Made by a program: the position numbers and the translations under genes. From positions 1 to 15,177 of the forward strand of contig CAZDIO010000162.1 in assembly GCA_964505555.1 (NCBI GenBank): 15,177 bases of DNA, read 5' to 3'. The notes beneath the pieces are model-generated. The model ran no database searches. It worked only from the letters and a program-made list of their open reading frames with translations, and was not told where the DNA came from. Positions 1 to 7,828 of the stretch are shown piece after piece (position 1 is the stretch's first letter; every line of letters starts with the position of its first letter). The stretch comes from CAZDIO01 sp964505555 (GTDB lineage: Bacteria; Bdellovibrionota_C; UBA2361; SZUA-149; CAZDIO01).

Positions 1-51
1 TCTCCCTATCTGGCGCGCTACGCCACCAAATCTCGAATCTTATTTTTTAAT
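1..51 (+). other. Left edge: end of an upstream gene or leader, unresolved
   Basis: All three plus frames enter this stretch open. Frame 3 stops at TAA 48-50, one base before the ATG of the first gene. That would be a typical tight operon junction with the last 15 codons of an upstream gene. Frame 2 stays open to TAG 104-106, and the frame of the first gene is open to the window edge, so that gene could in principle begin further left. I see no convincing promoter or terminator here. The sequence is locally GC-rich (about 11-27) and then AT-rich (41-51). Confidence 0.3.
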
Positions 52-2073
52 ATGTTTTTGCTTCGCTCCGCTCGCCACGACAGGTGCGGTGCATTCACTT
101 TACTAGAAGCCCTTATACTTGGCCTCTCAGTTTTTTTTGCCTCTACTCTTTTTGGAGCTGGCGTAGTCCAGGCAGCACTTCCCGAACCCGAAGCCGAAGT
201 AAGCGATCCTGTTGCAACAACATCGCAATCTCGAAAAGACCAAATCCTTGCACCTTGTGATGTTGAACATCAGGGAGAGTGTATTGAACCGAATAACATG
301 ATTAACGCCTTTGAAGGGTGGAACCATGCTTATTACGGATATCAAAGAAGCCCGATCTTATTTGATCCGAAGGAAGAAAACGTAAGAAAAAGAAAATATC
401 CACAACTGAGCAAAGCTCCTAAAGAGGGAAGCAGACAACAAAATCTTAATGAAGATGAGAAAGGTCTTGGAGATGTTCTTGATGTTTCAGCAGACGATGA
501 GATCCTTAAAACAAAAATGGCGATCTATCAGCCGATCTCTGATCTGCAAAAATCTTTCACGAATGATGATAAAGCTCGAGATGATCACTTAGATCTTTTC
601 AGCACCATTCGCGGAGTAGCAATTCTTACCCTAAGCTATCTCGACAAAACTGTTGCGGCGGGGTTAGCGACTATCCAACAACAAGCTGACGAAGACACTA
701 CTCAGCACTTACTAAAACAAATTAGCTGGACATCTTCGCAGCTTGCAAATCCACATCGCAATCAACTTTACGTGGACGTCGACGAAAAGGTTGAAGCTTG
801 CATGGCAAGTAGGATGGGTCAGGGCAGACTGGTAAGTTTCTCCTCTGACTTGTGCGAAGACAAATGTGGTGAGCAAAAACAAGGGGATTACCGTTACTGT
901 GTGTGCTGTGCGGAGGTTGTTGAAACTGTTAACGCCTCAGTTGAGGATTTCTCAACACCTGGAGGGTCAAGTAGTGCCAGTGACGTAACTAAGTGGAGCT
1001 TGATCGAACGGGTAATGTGGGGAGTTAAAATTCCTGAGTTGGATGCAACTGGGACTGGAGGTACCGGATCCACTCAGTCAGATAAAATTAAGTTTATTAA
1101 GGAATACATCAGAACTTTCAGAACACTGTATGGTGATATCGTTTTTAAACCTGTCGAGGAATCAAGTGGTAATGGCTTATCATTTTCGTATATCTACCCA
1201 TCTTTTAGCGTGCCGCAACTTATTCAACAACTTCGACTGGGTCCATACCTCTATGAAGACTTAAGGCTTCAAGCGTGCGTTAACTATGATGAGACCAGCG
1301 GAGCACCAGAAGAAGGGGTAATCTATTGCCCAATCACACAAGAAAAAATGAAATATGGTATCTGTCCAGCACTTCGTTTTCTTCTACAGCCAGATGAGTG
1401 GCCACTTCCTGGCCCCACACAATCGATTCAACCTCCCCACTTTCCGTTGGATAAGCCGAAAGCTGAGTACAGTGAAGCCGAACTAAACGCTCTTCTTGAG
1501 GTTTGGGTAGAAGCCTCTCTCGGAATCATGCTCAGCGCTGCTGACATTGAGAATATTAAGGTGATGGGGAAAACCGATCCGGGTCGGATGAGTCGATGGA
1601 TTGATGCCTTTTGTGATGCTTCTGCAGTTGCGGCTTTTCAACGGCTCCACACACGGATGATTAGCATCGCCCTTGATCACCTGACCCTCAATCAAAAAGC
1701 GACGGAGCAAGATAAGGAAAAAGTGCGGCGCCTGATGGGGCGAGTAACAGAATATATGACATTAGCAAATGTTGATGTCTCAGCCGGTGACAAATCACAG
1801 TTATTTCTTATCGGAGTTTCAGTTAACAAAGATCGAGAGCTGATCAAAACCAACCAACTTGGTCAAGCGGCAATGGCAAATTCTCATGCGTTAATGCAAC
1901 GGGTTCAAGATTTTCAGTTCTTTGGTGTTGGGCCATCGCACGTCTTTAACTACATCGATGAATTTCAAGATCCGAAAAACACCACGAACCGTCCGGGGGG
2001 GAGAACCGGAACGGGCGATAGTGGGAGAAACGTTGATCCAAATGACTCAAAGCCTACGGGGCGAGGCAGATAG
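52..2073 (+). CDS. Exported Cys-rich type IV secretion protein, possibly TraH-like (673 aa)
   Basis: Probable periplasmic assembly component of an F-type secretion system. Seen: a basic leader (residues 1-13), a long hydrophobic stretch (14-41) with a possible signal peptidase site after VQA-41, then a soluble protein with 12 further cysteines. Five of these cluster at 268-286 (C268, C272, C283, C285, C286). Flexible Gly/Ser/Thr linkers lie near 302-310 and 332-342, and the C-terminus (from about 645) is Gly/Arg/Asn-rich and probably disordered. The order of elements resembles F TraH: a GDIVF-like strand near 361, a LIQQL segment followed by two cysteines (C409, C426), then a helical C-terminal third. 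F TraH is shorter (about 460 aa) and the similarity is weak. Position supports the call, since traH precedes traG in F. The start at 52 keeps the export signal; no Shine-Dalgarno is visible and the frame is open upstream, so the start is not certain. The stop is TAG, 20 bases before the next gene. Confidence 0.6.
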   Translation: MFLLRSARHDRCGAFTLLEALILGLSVFFASTLFGAGVVQAALPEPEAEVSDPVATTSQSRKDQILAPCDVEHQGECIEPNNMINAFEGWNHAYYGYQRSPILFDPKEENVRKRKYPQLSKAPKEGSRQQNLNEDEKGLGDVLDVSADDEILKTKMAIYQPISDLQKSFTNDDKARDDHLDLFSTIRGVAILTLSYLDKTVAAGLATIQQQADEDTTQHLLKQISWTSSQLANPHRNQLYVDVDEKVEACMASRMGQGRLVSFSSDLCEDKCGEQKQGDYRYCVCCAEVVETVNASVEDFSTPGGSSSASDVTKWSLIERVMWGVKIPELDATGTGGTGSTQSDKIKFIKEYIRTFRTLYGDIVFKPVEESSGNGLSFSYIYPSFSVPQLIQQLRLGPYLYEDLRLQACVNYDETSGAPEEGVIYCPITQEKMKYGICPALRFLLQPDEWPLPGPTQSIQPPHFPLDKPKAEYSEAELNALLEVWVEASLGIMLSAADIENIKVMGKTDPGRMSRWIDAFCDASAVAAFQRLHTRMISIALDHLTLNQKATEQDKEKVRRLMGRVTEYMTLANVDVSAGDKSQLFLIGVSVNKDRELIKTNQLGQAAMANSHALMQRVQDFQFFGVGPSHVFNYIDEFQDPKNTTNRPGGRTGTGDSGRNVDPNDSKPTGRGR

Positions 2074-2075
2074 GT

Positions 2076-2093
2076 AAAGGAAGTTTTTAATGC
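2076..2093 (+). promoter_or_regulatory. Ribosome binding site and double start of the second gene
   Basis: AAGGAAG at 2077-2083 is a good Shine-Dalgarno. Two ATGs follow, at 2090 and 2094, in different frames. The ATG at 2090 is better spaced (6 bases) but runs only 16 codons to TGA at 2138. The ATG at 2094 (10 bases) opens the 955-codon gene and gives the MAD...SxGTL N-terminus shared with the last paralogue at 12276, which decides the start. Confidence 0.6.
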
Positions 2094-4961
2094 ATGGCAG
2101 ATGCAATCTCAGCAGGAACCCTTGTTGGTGCAGTCCTTGAAACAGCAGGATACGTCACACAGGAACGCGTTCTTGATGACTTCCGGACTTTTTTCTCTCT
2201 TGCTGGGCAATACCTCTACATCGTCGCTGCCGTAGGTGCTCTCTTTTCGGTAACTCTTTTTGGAAGTTACCGCATGGCTCGCTACCTTCTCCTTGGCCCA
2301 TTTCTTTTTTGGATCCTCATCTCTCAACGGGTAGAGATCGATGGTGCATACTGGGCATTAGGAAAAAATGAGCCTCGAGCTGTAAACTCTGTCTTTAAAG
2401 GTGAACTTGAAGAGATGCGACCGGACGGAAAGATCCGTGTTGCCTATCCATTTTACATCTTTACAAAAGCCGTAAGCGACGTCGTAAACAGCTTGGTAAC
2501 GATGGTCCTTCGCCAACATGATAACGAGGATCTACTCTTTCTTGATAGACGCTACGCTCTTGATGTGTTGATTAACGCACAACCGCAAAAACCGCGCCTC
2601 ATCGGAATCCTCTGGGAAAATCTTTACGCAAACTGCGAGAAGATGATGAATGTGGCTCTGGCATTTTCGCACAGTGATATTAGCGAAACCGCACTTCATT
2701 ATTTCGAAGTTCAGGCCCAAAACGATCCTGATCCACTAAAGCGCACCGATGGTGCCGGAAGAGCAAAGGATATTCGAGATAGGCGAGAGCAACTCAAACA
2801 TCAGTTCAATGAAGCAGCAAGAATCGGCAAGACTGAGCTAAGCCCACAAACAAGAGAATTCATGTCGGCCTATGCGGAGAAATATCGATATGTTGAGCGC
2901 TTTAATCTTCCTGGAACAACTGATGCCGACCTTGCGCAGGTATCTTTAAGTTGTGGGGCGATGTGGGAAGTTTCAAAAGACGCGATCATGGAAGATGCAC
3001 AGGTGATCTTAAATCATGTGGAGCTGGAGCTAAATGATGCATCACAGATGTATAATAAGGATGTCGTAGCTGCTGATGAAAATGTGCTCTGTAAGACACT
3101 TGCAAAAAAGCTCGTTCACAATGAGCCTGGTGCGTTTCGTGTGGCGGATCAGAATTGTAATCTCGTTGAGGTTGTTTCCTCGTTTCTTTTAAGAAATCTA
3201 ATTATTGGACTTCCTCGATCACAACAAGCAAGCCTTATAAAAAACAAATCCCACTACTACGCAAGCACGCGAAGGATCATGCCTACCCGCCTCTCTCATG
3301 AGGATGAAGCACCACAAGTCGCTTGGGAAACAGCTCGCTTTCGCTACAATCCAAGTTGCGGGGGAACAAATACTGGGGAGGGGTGTTACGAGGTGCTGGT
3401 AAAACCTGGCTCACAAAACCAGGATGAAGACTGGAGATCCTACGAACTCATTGAGTCCGTGGGGCATATCGATGCTGCGTACTATTACCATCAGAACTAT
3501 CAGTCAAACTATTTACAACAGGGAATATTCTCTTACGCCTTACAACTACCGTACTTCCAAGGGTGTATGTTGTATTTTCTCTCACTTAGTTACCCGTTCA
3601 TGGCACTTCTTTTAGTTACTCCAGGACACGCTGCAAAATTTCTTCACCTTCCACTTTTTTGGATCTGGATAAAGAGTTGGGATATCGGTTTTGCGCTGGT
3701 GATGATTCTTGAAAAGGTACTCTGGAACCTTCTTCCTAATTCCAAGGTTCCCTATGACATTTTTTCAAACACAGAAAAATACGGTCTTCCTGATGTGCTT
3801 GTCTCTGCTTTTTCAATTGATCCGGCATTTGATATTCACGCTCACTATAACTTTATCTCGATGGCCCTCTATGCGATCCCTCCGATTACTGGCTACGCCG
3901 TAATGAAGGGAAAATATAGCGTGCTTTCCTCCTTTGTGGATGCGCCAAAAGAAGATGGCGATGAGGCTGGTCAAGTTGCGCAAGGTCGTTACGGTATGGG
4001 GGTGATGAACGACATGATCATGGGCATGAAGCGCTCTGAAGGTCAGACCTTGCGTGGGGTGCGGTGGCAAGGAAAAGGCAATGATGGTCGAGAAGGATGG
4101 GCAATTGGTTTTGCAGCCATTGCAGGTGGAGTTGAGGCTGTTGAAGCCGCGGCTTCAACAACAAACACATTAAGAGGTCGCCGCGCATTAAATTCTACTG
4201 GCAGCGCTCAAGCAAGTGACGCCATAAATCACCTCGGTCAGGCAATGAAGTCAGGAATGAGTACGTATGCCAAAATGCGCAATAAACAACTCGATGTGGA
4301 TGCGTACCGAGAGATGGCATACGGCCCATACAAGGAACATCGCAAGCGAATGGGTGCGATCTTTGCTGCCATGGATGCCTTCGGAGAACATGAGCTTGCT
4401 CACTTTCTTGAAGGTCGACAACAACTTGATCGTGAGATCAATCTAAAAATGACCGAAGCTGCTATTGTTCTTGACGCTGGAAACAAAGTTCTTGGAGCTC
4501 TTCAAAGTCGGATGTATCCAACAAAGGATCAGCGATATCAACGTGGTGGATTCCCGGGAGGATATGGAGAAGAGTACGCAATTGACGCCCATGGAAATCG
4601 AGTTCAAAAGCCAAATGGAAACTTTGTACTTGAAAAGACATCGCGTCCCAATAATAGTCCTCTGGAGCCATTTGCCGGATTTATCATGCCGGTTGTGGTT
4701 AAGGAGCTTATCTATGAGGAAGATACACTTAACAATCTTAACATTGGCGGAGATTATTGGTCCGGGGTTAAACGCCAAGAGTGGATAAGAACCAAAGATG
4801 GTCTTGGTTTTCAGCTCCAAGTAATCACTGAAGATGGAACGGTGGCACCTCCTCCAGGAAGCGGCCTACCTTCTGTTCCTAAAGAACCAGTAGGCCCAGT
4901 CAAAGATCTCTTATTAAATTCCGACCGAAACGTTATCCAGAGAGAAGAGGGTAAAGGATGA
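2094..4961 (+). CDS. TraG-N/VirB6-like polytopic secretion channel protein, paralogue 1 (955 aa)
   Basis: Inner-membrane subunit of the type IV secretion system, by family the VirB6-like N-terminal part of TraG. Predicted helices: TM1 40-58, TM2 62-78, TM3 488-508, TM4 518-547, TM5 586-604. The soluble domain 79-484 should be periplasmic and carries the family cysteine pair C181 and C287, the latter before an xMW motif. Extra cysteines C333, C355, C422 and C431 are not found in the other copies. Family motifs present: LETAGY (15-20), LGPxLF in TM2, LPYFQG (485-490), KSWD (527-530) and AIPP (594-597). The 350-residue tail should be cytoplasmic. It has an Ala/Gly-rich hydrophobic patch at 668-688, a charged helical region at about 720-800 with an HELAH pentapeptide (766-770), and a Pro-rich end (918-935). 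F TraG is of similar total length (938 aa), but I see no similarity between the tails. Stop TGA overlaps the next start (ATGA). Confidence 0.8.
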   Translation: MADAISAGTLVGAVLETAGYVTQERVLDDFRTFFSLAGQYLYIVAAVGALFSVTLFGSYRMARYLLLGPFLFWILISQRVEIDGAYWALGKNEPRAVNSVFKGELEEMRPDGKIRVAYPFYIFTKAVSDVVNSLVTMVLRQHDNEDLLFLDRRYALDVLINAQPQKPRLIGILWENLYANCEKMMNVALAFSHSDISETALHYFEVQAQNDPDPLKRTDGAGRAKDIRDRREQLKHQFNEAARIGKTELSPQTREFMSAYAEKYRYVERFNLPGTTDADLAQVSLSCGAMWEVSKDAIMEDAQVILNHVELELNDASQMYNKDVVAADENVLCKTLAKKLVHNEPGAFRVADQNCNLVEVVSSFLLRNLIIGLPRSQQASLIKNKSHYYASTRRIMPTRLSHEDEAPQVAWETARFRYNPSCGGTNTGEGCYEVLVKPGSQNQDEDWRSYELIESVGHIDAAYYYHQNYQSNYLQQGIFSYALQLPYFQGCMLYFLSLSYPFMALLLVTPGHAAKFLHLPLFWIWIKSWDIGFALVMILEKVLWNLLPNSKVPYDIFSNTEKYGLPDVLVSAFSIDPAFDIHAHYNFISMALYAIPPITGYAVMKGKYSVLSSFVDAPKEDGDEAGQVAQGRYGMGVMNDMIMGMKRSEGQTLRGVRWQGKGNDGREGWAIGFAAIAGGVEAVEAAASTTNTLRGRRALNSTGSAQASDAINHLGQAMKSGMSTYAKMRNKQLDVDAYREMAYGPYKEHRKRMGAIFAAMDAFGEHELAHFLEGRQQLDREINLKMTEAAIVLDAGNKVLGALQSRMYPTKDQRYQRGGFPGGYGEEYAIDAHGNRVQKPNGNFVLEKTSRPNNSPLEPFAGFIMPVVVKELIYEEDTLNNLNIGGDYWSGVKRQEWIRTKDGLGFQLQVITEDGTVAPPPGSGLPSVPKEPVGPVKDLLLNSDRNVIQREEGKG
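4946..4957 (+). promoter_or_regulatory. Ribosome binding site inside the end of paralogue 1
   Basis: AAGAGGG (4945-4951) lies 6 bases before ATG 4958, within the last codons of the preceding gene. Stop and start overlap as ATGA, so translational coupling of the two genes is likely. Confidence 0.6.
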
Positions 4962-7801
4962 AAAAATCCTTTAATAAAATAAATACTCTTTTTTCTGTCG
5001 TTCCGAGCCAGAGAGGGAGAGCCTTTGTTCTTTTACAGATTCTCTCTGTAATGTTTATCTTCTTTCTTAACGAAAAAGCATTTGCCGACGAAGAGATCAA
5101 CCTTCCAAACCTACCCTCTCTCCCAGAAACTCCAAATATCTTAGATAGTAGTCCCCTTGAAAAAAGTGGGGTGACATCAACGATGGTTGCCGCTTCACTT
5201 GAAACTGCAGGATATAAGATGCAGTCTGTCGTTCTTCGAGATCTGCGAGGGATGTTGATGAGTTTTGGCTCCCTCCTCTACATCGCCTCTGCAATTCTTG
5301 CCCTTGCTTACCTTGCTGTCTATCACGAATACGAGATGGGGTTGTGGTTTTTTATCGGTCCACCGCTATTTTACATCGTCGTATTTAACACCCGTCAGAG
5401 TGCTGGAGTTGATTGGCAGATCGGGAGAAATCAACCCCTTGGTGTTGATTCTGTAAACAAGGTCATTAACGATAATGTAAACGCCAATGTCTCCGCACTT
5501 TTTGATGAATACAATAAAGTCGTCTCCAGTATCGTTCAAAATCTTGTGCATATTATTGCCGAACTTGGTGTGAACGAAGAGGAAACGCTCCGGCACCAGA
5601 TGAAGTTTATGGCAAGGCAACAACTTCTTGACCGACTGTTTCAATCAAGAGTTGTTGATGGTGATTTACGGTGGCTTATCCATCTTGGATTAAAGGGAAA
5701 ATGCGGTGAAGCCGTCTCTGCTGCTCGGTATATGGCGCTTAGCAAACGAGATGGCGCCCTTCAAAAAAAAGGGAGCTACGTTGGAACTCCTGAATACAAT
5801 CGATCGTTACAGATCTACGAAGAGGAGTTTGGTCCTCTTCAAGAAACTTCTACACGAAATTTTAGTGGAAAAAAGATTCATACTCTTCCTGATTCACGTG
5901 GATATCTTCAGGGGCTTTTGCGTCAACTCGATCAACAACAAAAAAGTGGGATCACCTACGGCATGGAGTGTCTCGATCCGCAGGATTTAGAAAATCCTAA
6001 CGCCACTGTCTCTGGCCCAGTAAGCTGTGCTCAGATCTGGTGTTGGAGCTGGATGGGAGTCAAGTTGCAACTTGAAGGTGAGATTCGCGATATCGATGAA
6101 AAGGAGATCTTCAAAAAATTAAAAGAGGAGAAACCAACGATTTATAACCAGATCTGGTTGTCGATCATGATGAAGCTAATGCCACTTCCTGAGATAAATG
6201 TACAGGTTGATGGGGGAGGACGGGGTAAGAATCCGAAGATCGTTACTGGCAATAAAAAACTCGATGAATGGCTTGAGGCCCTCTTTAGTGTCAAACACAA
6301 TCGAGTTGAACCGGATGCATCAATCATTCCCGTCGTTATTGCAGGAACTCTTTTACGAAAAGAGCTGACTTCAAACACTGATGCATCAATGCTTGCACAG
6401 CTTGCAGAACACTCTGGATATAAGCGGGAAGAGTTTGATTTTCAACCTGACATGACTCGCGATCAGGTCCATCAGGTATCAGAGAGACTTCAAGCGAGCG
6501 GTTTAGCCTTTGCAAAACGGTACGATATCTTCACCTTCTCGATGACACTTCCCTACCTCCAAGGAGTGATCCTTTATTTTCTTGCGATGACATTTCCATT
6601 TTTCATGCTCCTTCTTTTAATTCCTGGAAAAGCAGCATTTGCTTTTAATTGGCTTGCTCTTTGGGGATGGGCCAAAGCATGGGACGTGGGTTGGGCAATT
6701 GTAATGGTGGTAGATGAGATTTTGTGGGACCTGATGCCAAAAAGCGCCGTCTATGATCCAGCGGTTGATCCCAGACACGCTCCGATCACTATCCTTGAAG
6801 CTGCGTTTCATGGTGATCCTGCTTACAACACGATGCATTACTATTCGATTTTAAGCACGATGCTTATTGCTGTGCCGATCATCTCCGCTCAAGCAGTTCT
6901 TGGTGGAAAGAAAGTTATCGCCGGATTTCTCGTAGAGGGACTAGGGAGCATGGGGCAAACATTAGGAAAATCGGCAAGTGACTGGGCGCTTCATAGCAGC
7001 ATCGCTGATATTAACCGTAACCGTGAGATGTGGGCGGCAAAATATACGATCGGAAACCTCGGTCATGATGCGAACGCAGGAGTAAAAGAGTTGCGAGAAA
7101 CAGCAGCCGCTACTCGTAGCCTCGGCCAGGTGGGAAAAGGAGTCGCTGTAGGAGGAGCTGTTCTTGGTGGACTTGGTATCGTTGCCGGTACAGCAGCAAG
7201 CTTGACTGGTTTTGGTGCAGGCGTGGGTATTCCAATGATGGTTATGGGTGCAGGCACGATGTTTGCCGGCACAACGGCAAGAGACAAACTTGGTGTCTCT
7301 GCAAATAAAGCAATGGTTCAGTACAATCAAGCAAATGCTGCGTTTCACTATTACAAAGCTGCAAATCAGGAGTGGTTTCGTCACATGGACGCTATCCGAG
7401 GTGGTCTCTCTGGACGAGGTGAATACTGGGTAACACCTGATGCACCCCTTGGCGCCGTAAAACAAACACTCGAAGCAATACGAGACGCTAAAGTGGAGCA
7501 AATTCAGTATGGAGTTCAAGGCGGAGTAGATGCTGGATTAAGTCTTGTTGCCCCTGGAGTAGGCTCAGCGGTCTCAAAAGCAATTGGTTCGAAAATTCTT
7601 TCTTCGGCTGGTTCTGGAGTTATTAGTTCCTTTGCTGGTGGGGTAGCCGCAACTGGATGGAATGCTGCATTAACAAGTGGCGCATACTACGCAGCTAAAG
7701 TAGTCGGAGGTCCTGTTGCAGAATTTTTAGTAAATAGAACCGGCGTTGCTGAAGATTATGAGAAGATTCTTCAAAGTTGGGACAAGAAATCAGGGCAATA
7801 G
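4958..7801 (+). CDS. TraG-N/VirB6-like protein with signal peptide, paralogue 2 (947 aa)
   Basis: Same membrane family as its neighbours, but the only copy with a clear Sec signal peptide: basic start MKKSF, hydrophobic core 22-36, cleavage expected after AFA-43. A short Pro-rich linker (49-59) leads to the family N-terminus (LETAGY at 81-86). Helices: TM1 103-122, TM2 127-144, TM3 533-556, TM4 563-593, TM5 629-648. The soluble domain 145-530 has the family cysteines C249 (GKCG) and C357 (CAQIW), plus C338 and C362. Motifs LPYLQG (531-536), KAWD (573-576) and AVP (638-640) are intact. The 300-residue tail is exceptionally Gly/Ala-rich, with GxxxG-type hydrophobic stretches at about 727-770 and 860-925. 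These could be extra membrane or oligomerisation segments. Because the N-terminus is exported, this copy fixes the topology of the whole family: N-out, large loop in the periplasm. Function in secretion is inferred from family and context. Confidence 0.8.
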   Translation: MKKSFNKINTLFSVVPSQRGRAFVLLQILSVMFIFFLNEKAFADEEINLPNLPSLPETPNILDSSPLEKSGVTSTMVAASLETAGYKMQSVVLRDLRGMLMSFGSLLYIASAILALAYLAVYHEYEMGLWFFIGPPLFYIVVFNTRQSAGVDWQIGRNQPLGVDSVNKVINDNVNANVSALFDEYNKVVSSIVQNLVHIIAELGVNEEETLRHQMKFMARQQLLDRLFQSRVVDGDLRWLIHLGLKGKCGEAVSAARYMALSKRDGALQKKGSYVGTPEYNRSLQIYEEEFGPLQETSTRNFSGKKIHTLPDSRGYLQGLLRQLDQQQKSGITYGMECLDPQDLENPNATVSGPVSCAQIWCWSWMGVKLQLEGEIRDIDEKEIFKKLKEEKPTIYNQIWLSIMMKLMPLPEINVQVDGGGRGKNPKIVTGNKKLDEWLEALFSVKHNRVEPDASIIPVVIAGTLLRKELTSNTDASMLAQLAEHSGYKREEFDFQPDMTRDQVHQVSERLQASGLAFAKRYDIFTFSMTLPYLQGVILYFLAMTFPFFMLLLLIPGKAAFAFNWLALWGWAKAWDVGWAIVMVVDEILWDLMPKSAVYDPAVDPRHAPITILEAAFHGDPAYNTMHYYSILSTMLIAVPIISAQAVLGGKKVIAGFLVEGLGSMGQTLGKSASDWALHSSIADINRNREMWAAKYTIGNLGHDANAGVKELRETAAATRSLGQVGKGVAVGGAVLGGLGIVAGTAASLTGFGAGVGIPMMVMGAGTMFAGTTARDKLGVSANKAMVQYNQANAAFHYYKAANQEWFRHMDAIRGGLSGRGEYWVTPDAPLGAVKQTLEAIRDAKVEQIQYGVQGGVDAGLSLVAPGVGSAVSKAIGSKILSSAGSGVISSFAGGVAATGWNAALTSGAYYAAKVVGGPVAEFLVNRTGVAEDYEKILQSWDKKSGQ

Positions 7802-7821
7802 TTGAAAGAGAGTTGATAAGA

Positions 7822-7828
7822 AAGGAAA
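7822..7828 (+). promoter_or_regulatory. Closely spaced ribosome binding site of paralogue 3
   Basis: AAGG at 7822-7825 stands only 3 bases from ATG 7829, unusually close. A second purine run (GAAAGAGAG, 7804-7812) is 16 bases away. The 27-base gap holds no hairpin or promoter that I can see. Confidence 0.4.

Noticed and set aside
2090..2140. Overlapping 16-codon ORF starting four bases before paralogue 1
   Set aside because: It has a good ribosome binding site, but the peptide has no features and the ATG arises from the TTTTAATGCATG overlap. Kept only as a note on the start.
4443..4820. Overlapping frames on both strands (107, 125 and 69 codons)
   Set aside because: All are shadows of the tail of paralogue 1, whose own frame runs on unbroken to 4961.
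6962..7519. 185-codon open frame on the minus strand
   Set aside because: It lies wholly inside paralogue 2 opposite its Gly/Ala-rich tail. Its Cys/Ser-rich product is what the complement of GGN/GCN codons gives, and it has no ribosome binding site or known motif.
7802..7828. Possible internal promoter or terminator in the 27-base gap
   Set aside because: No inverted repeat with T-run and no -35/-10 pair at correct spacing; the gap is purine-rich and suits only ribosome binding.
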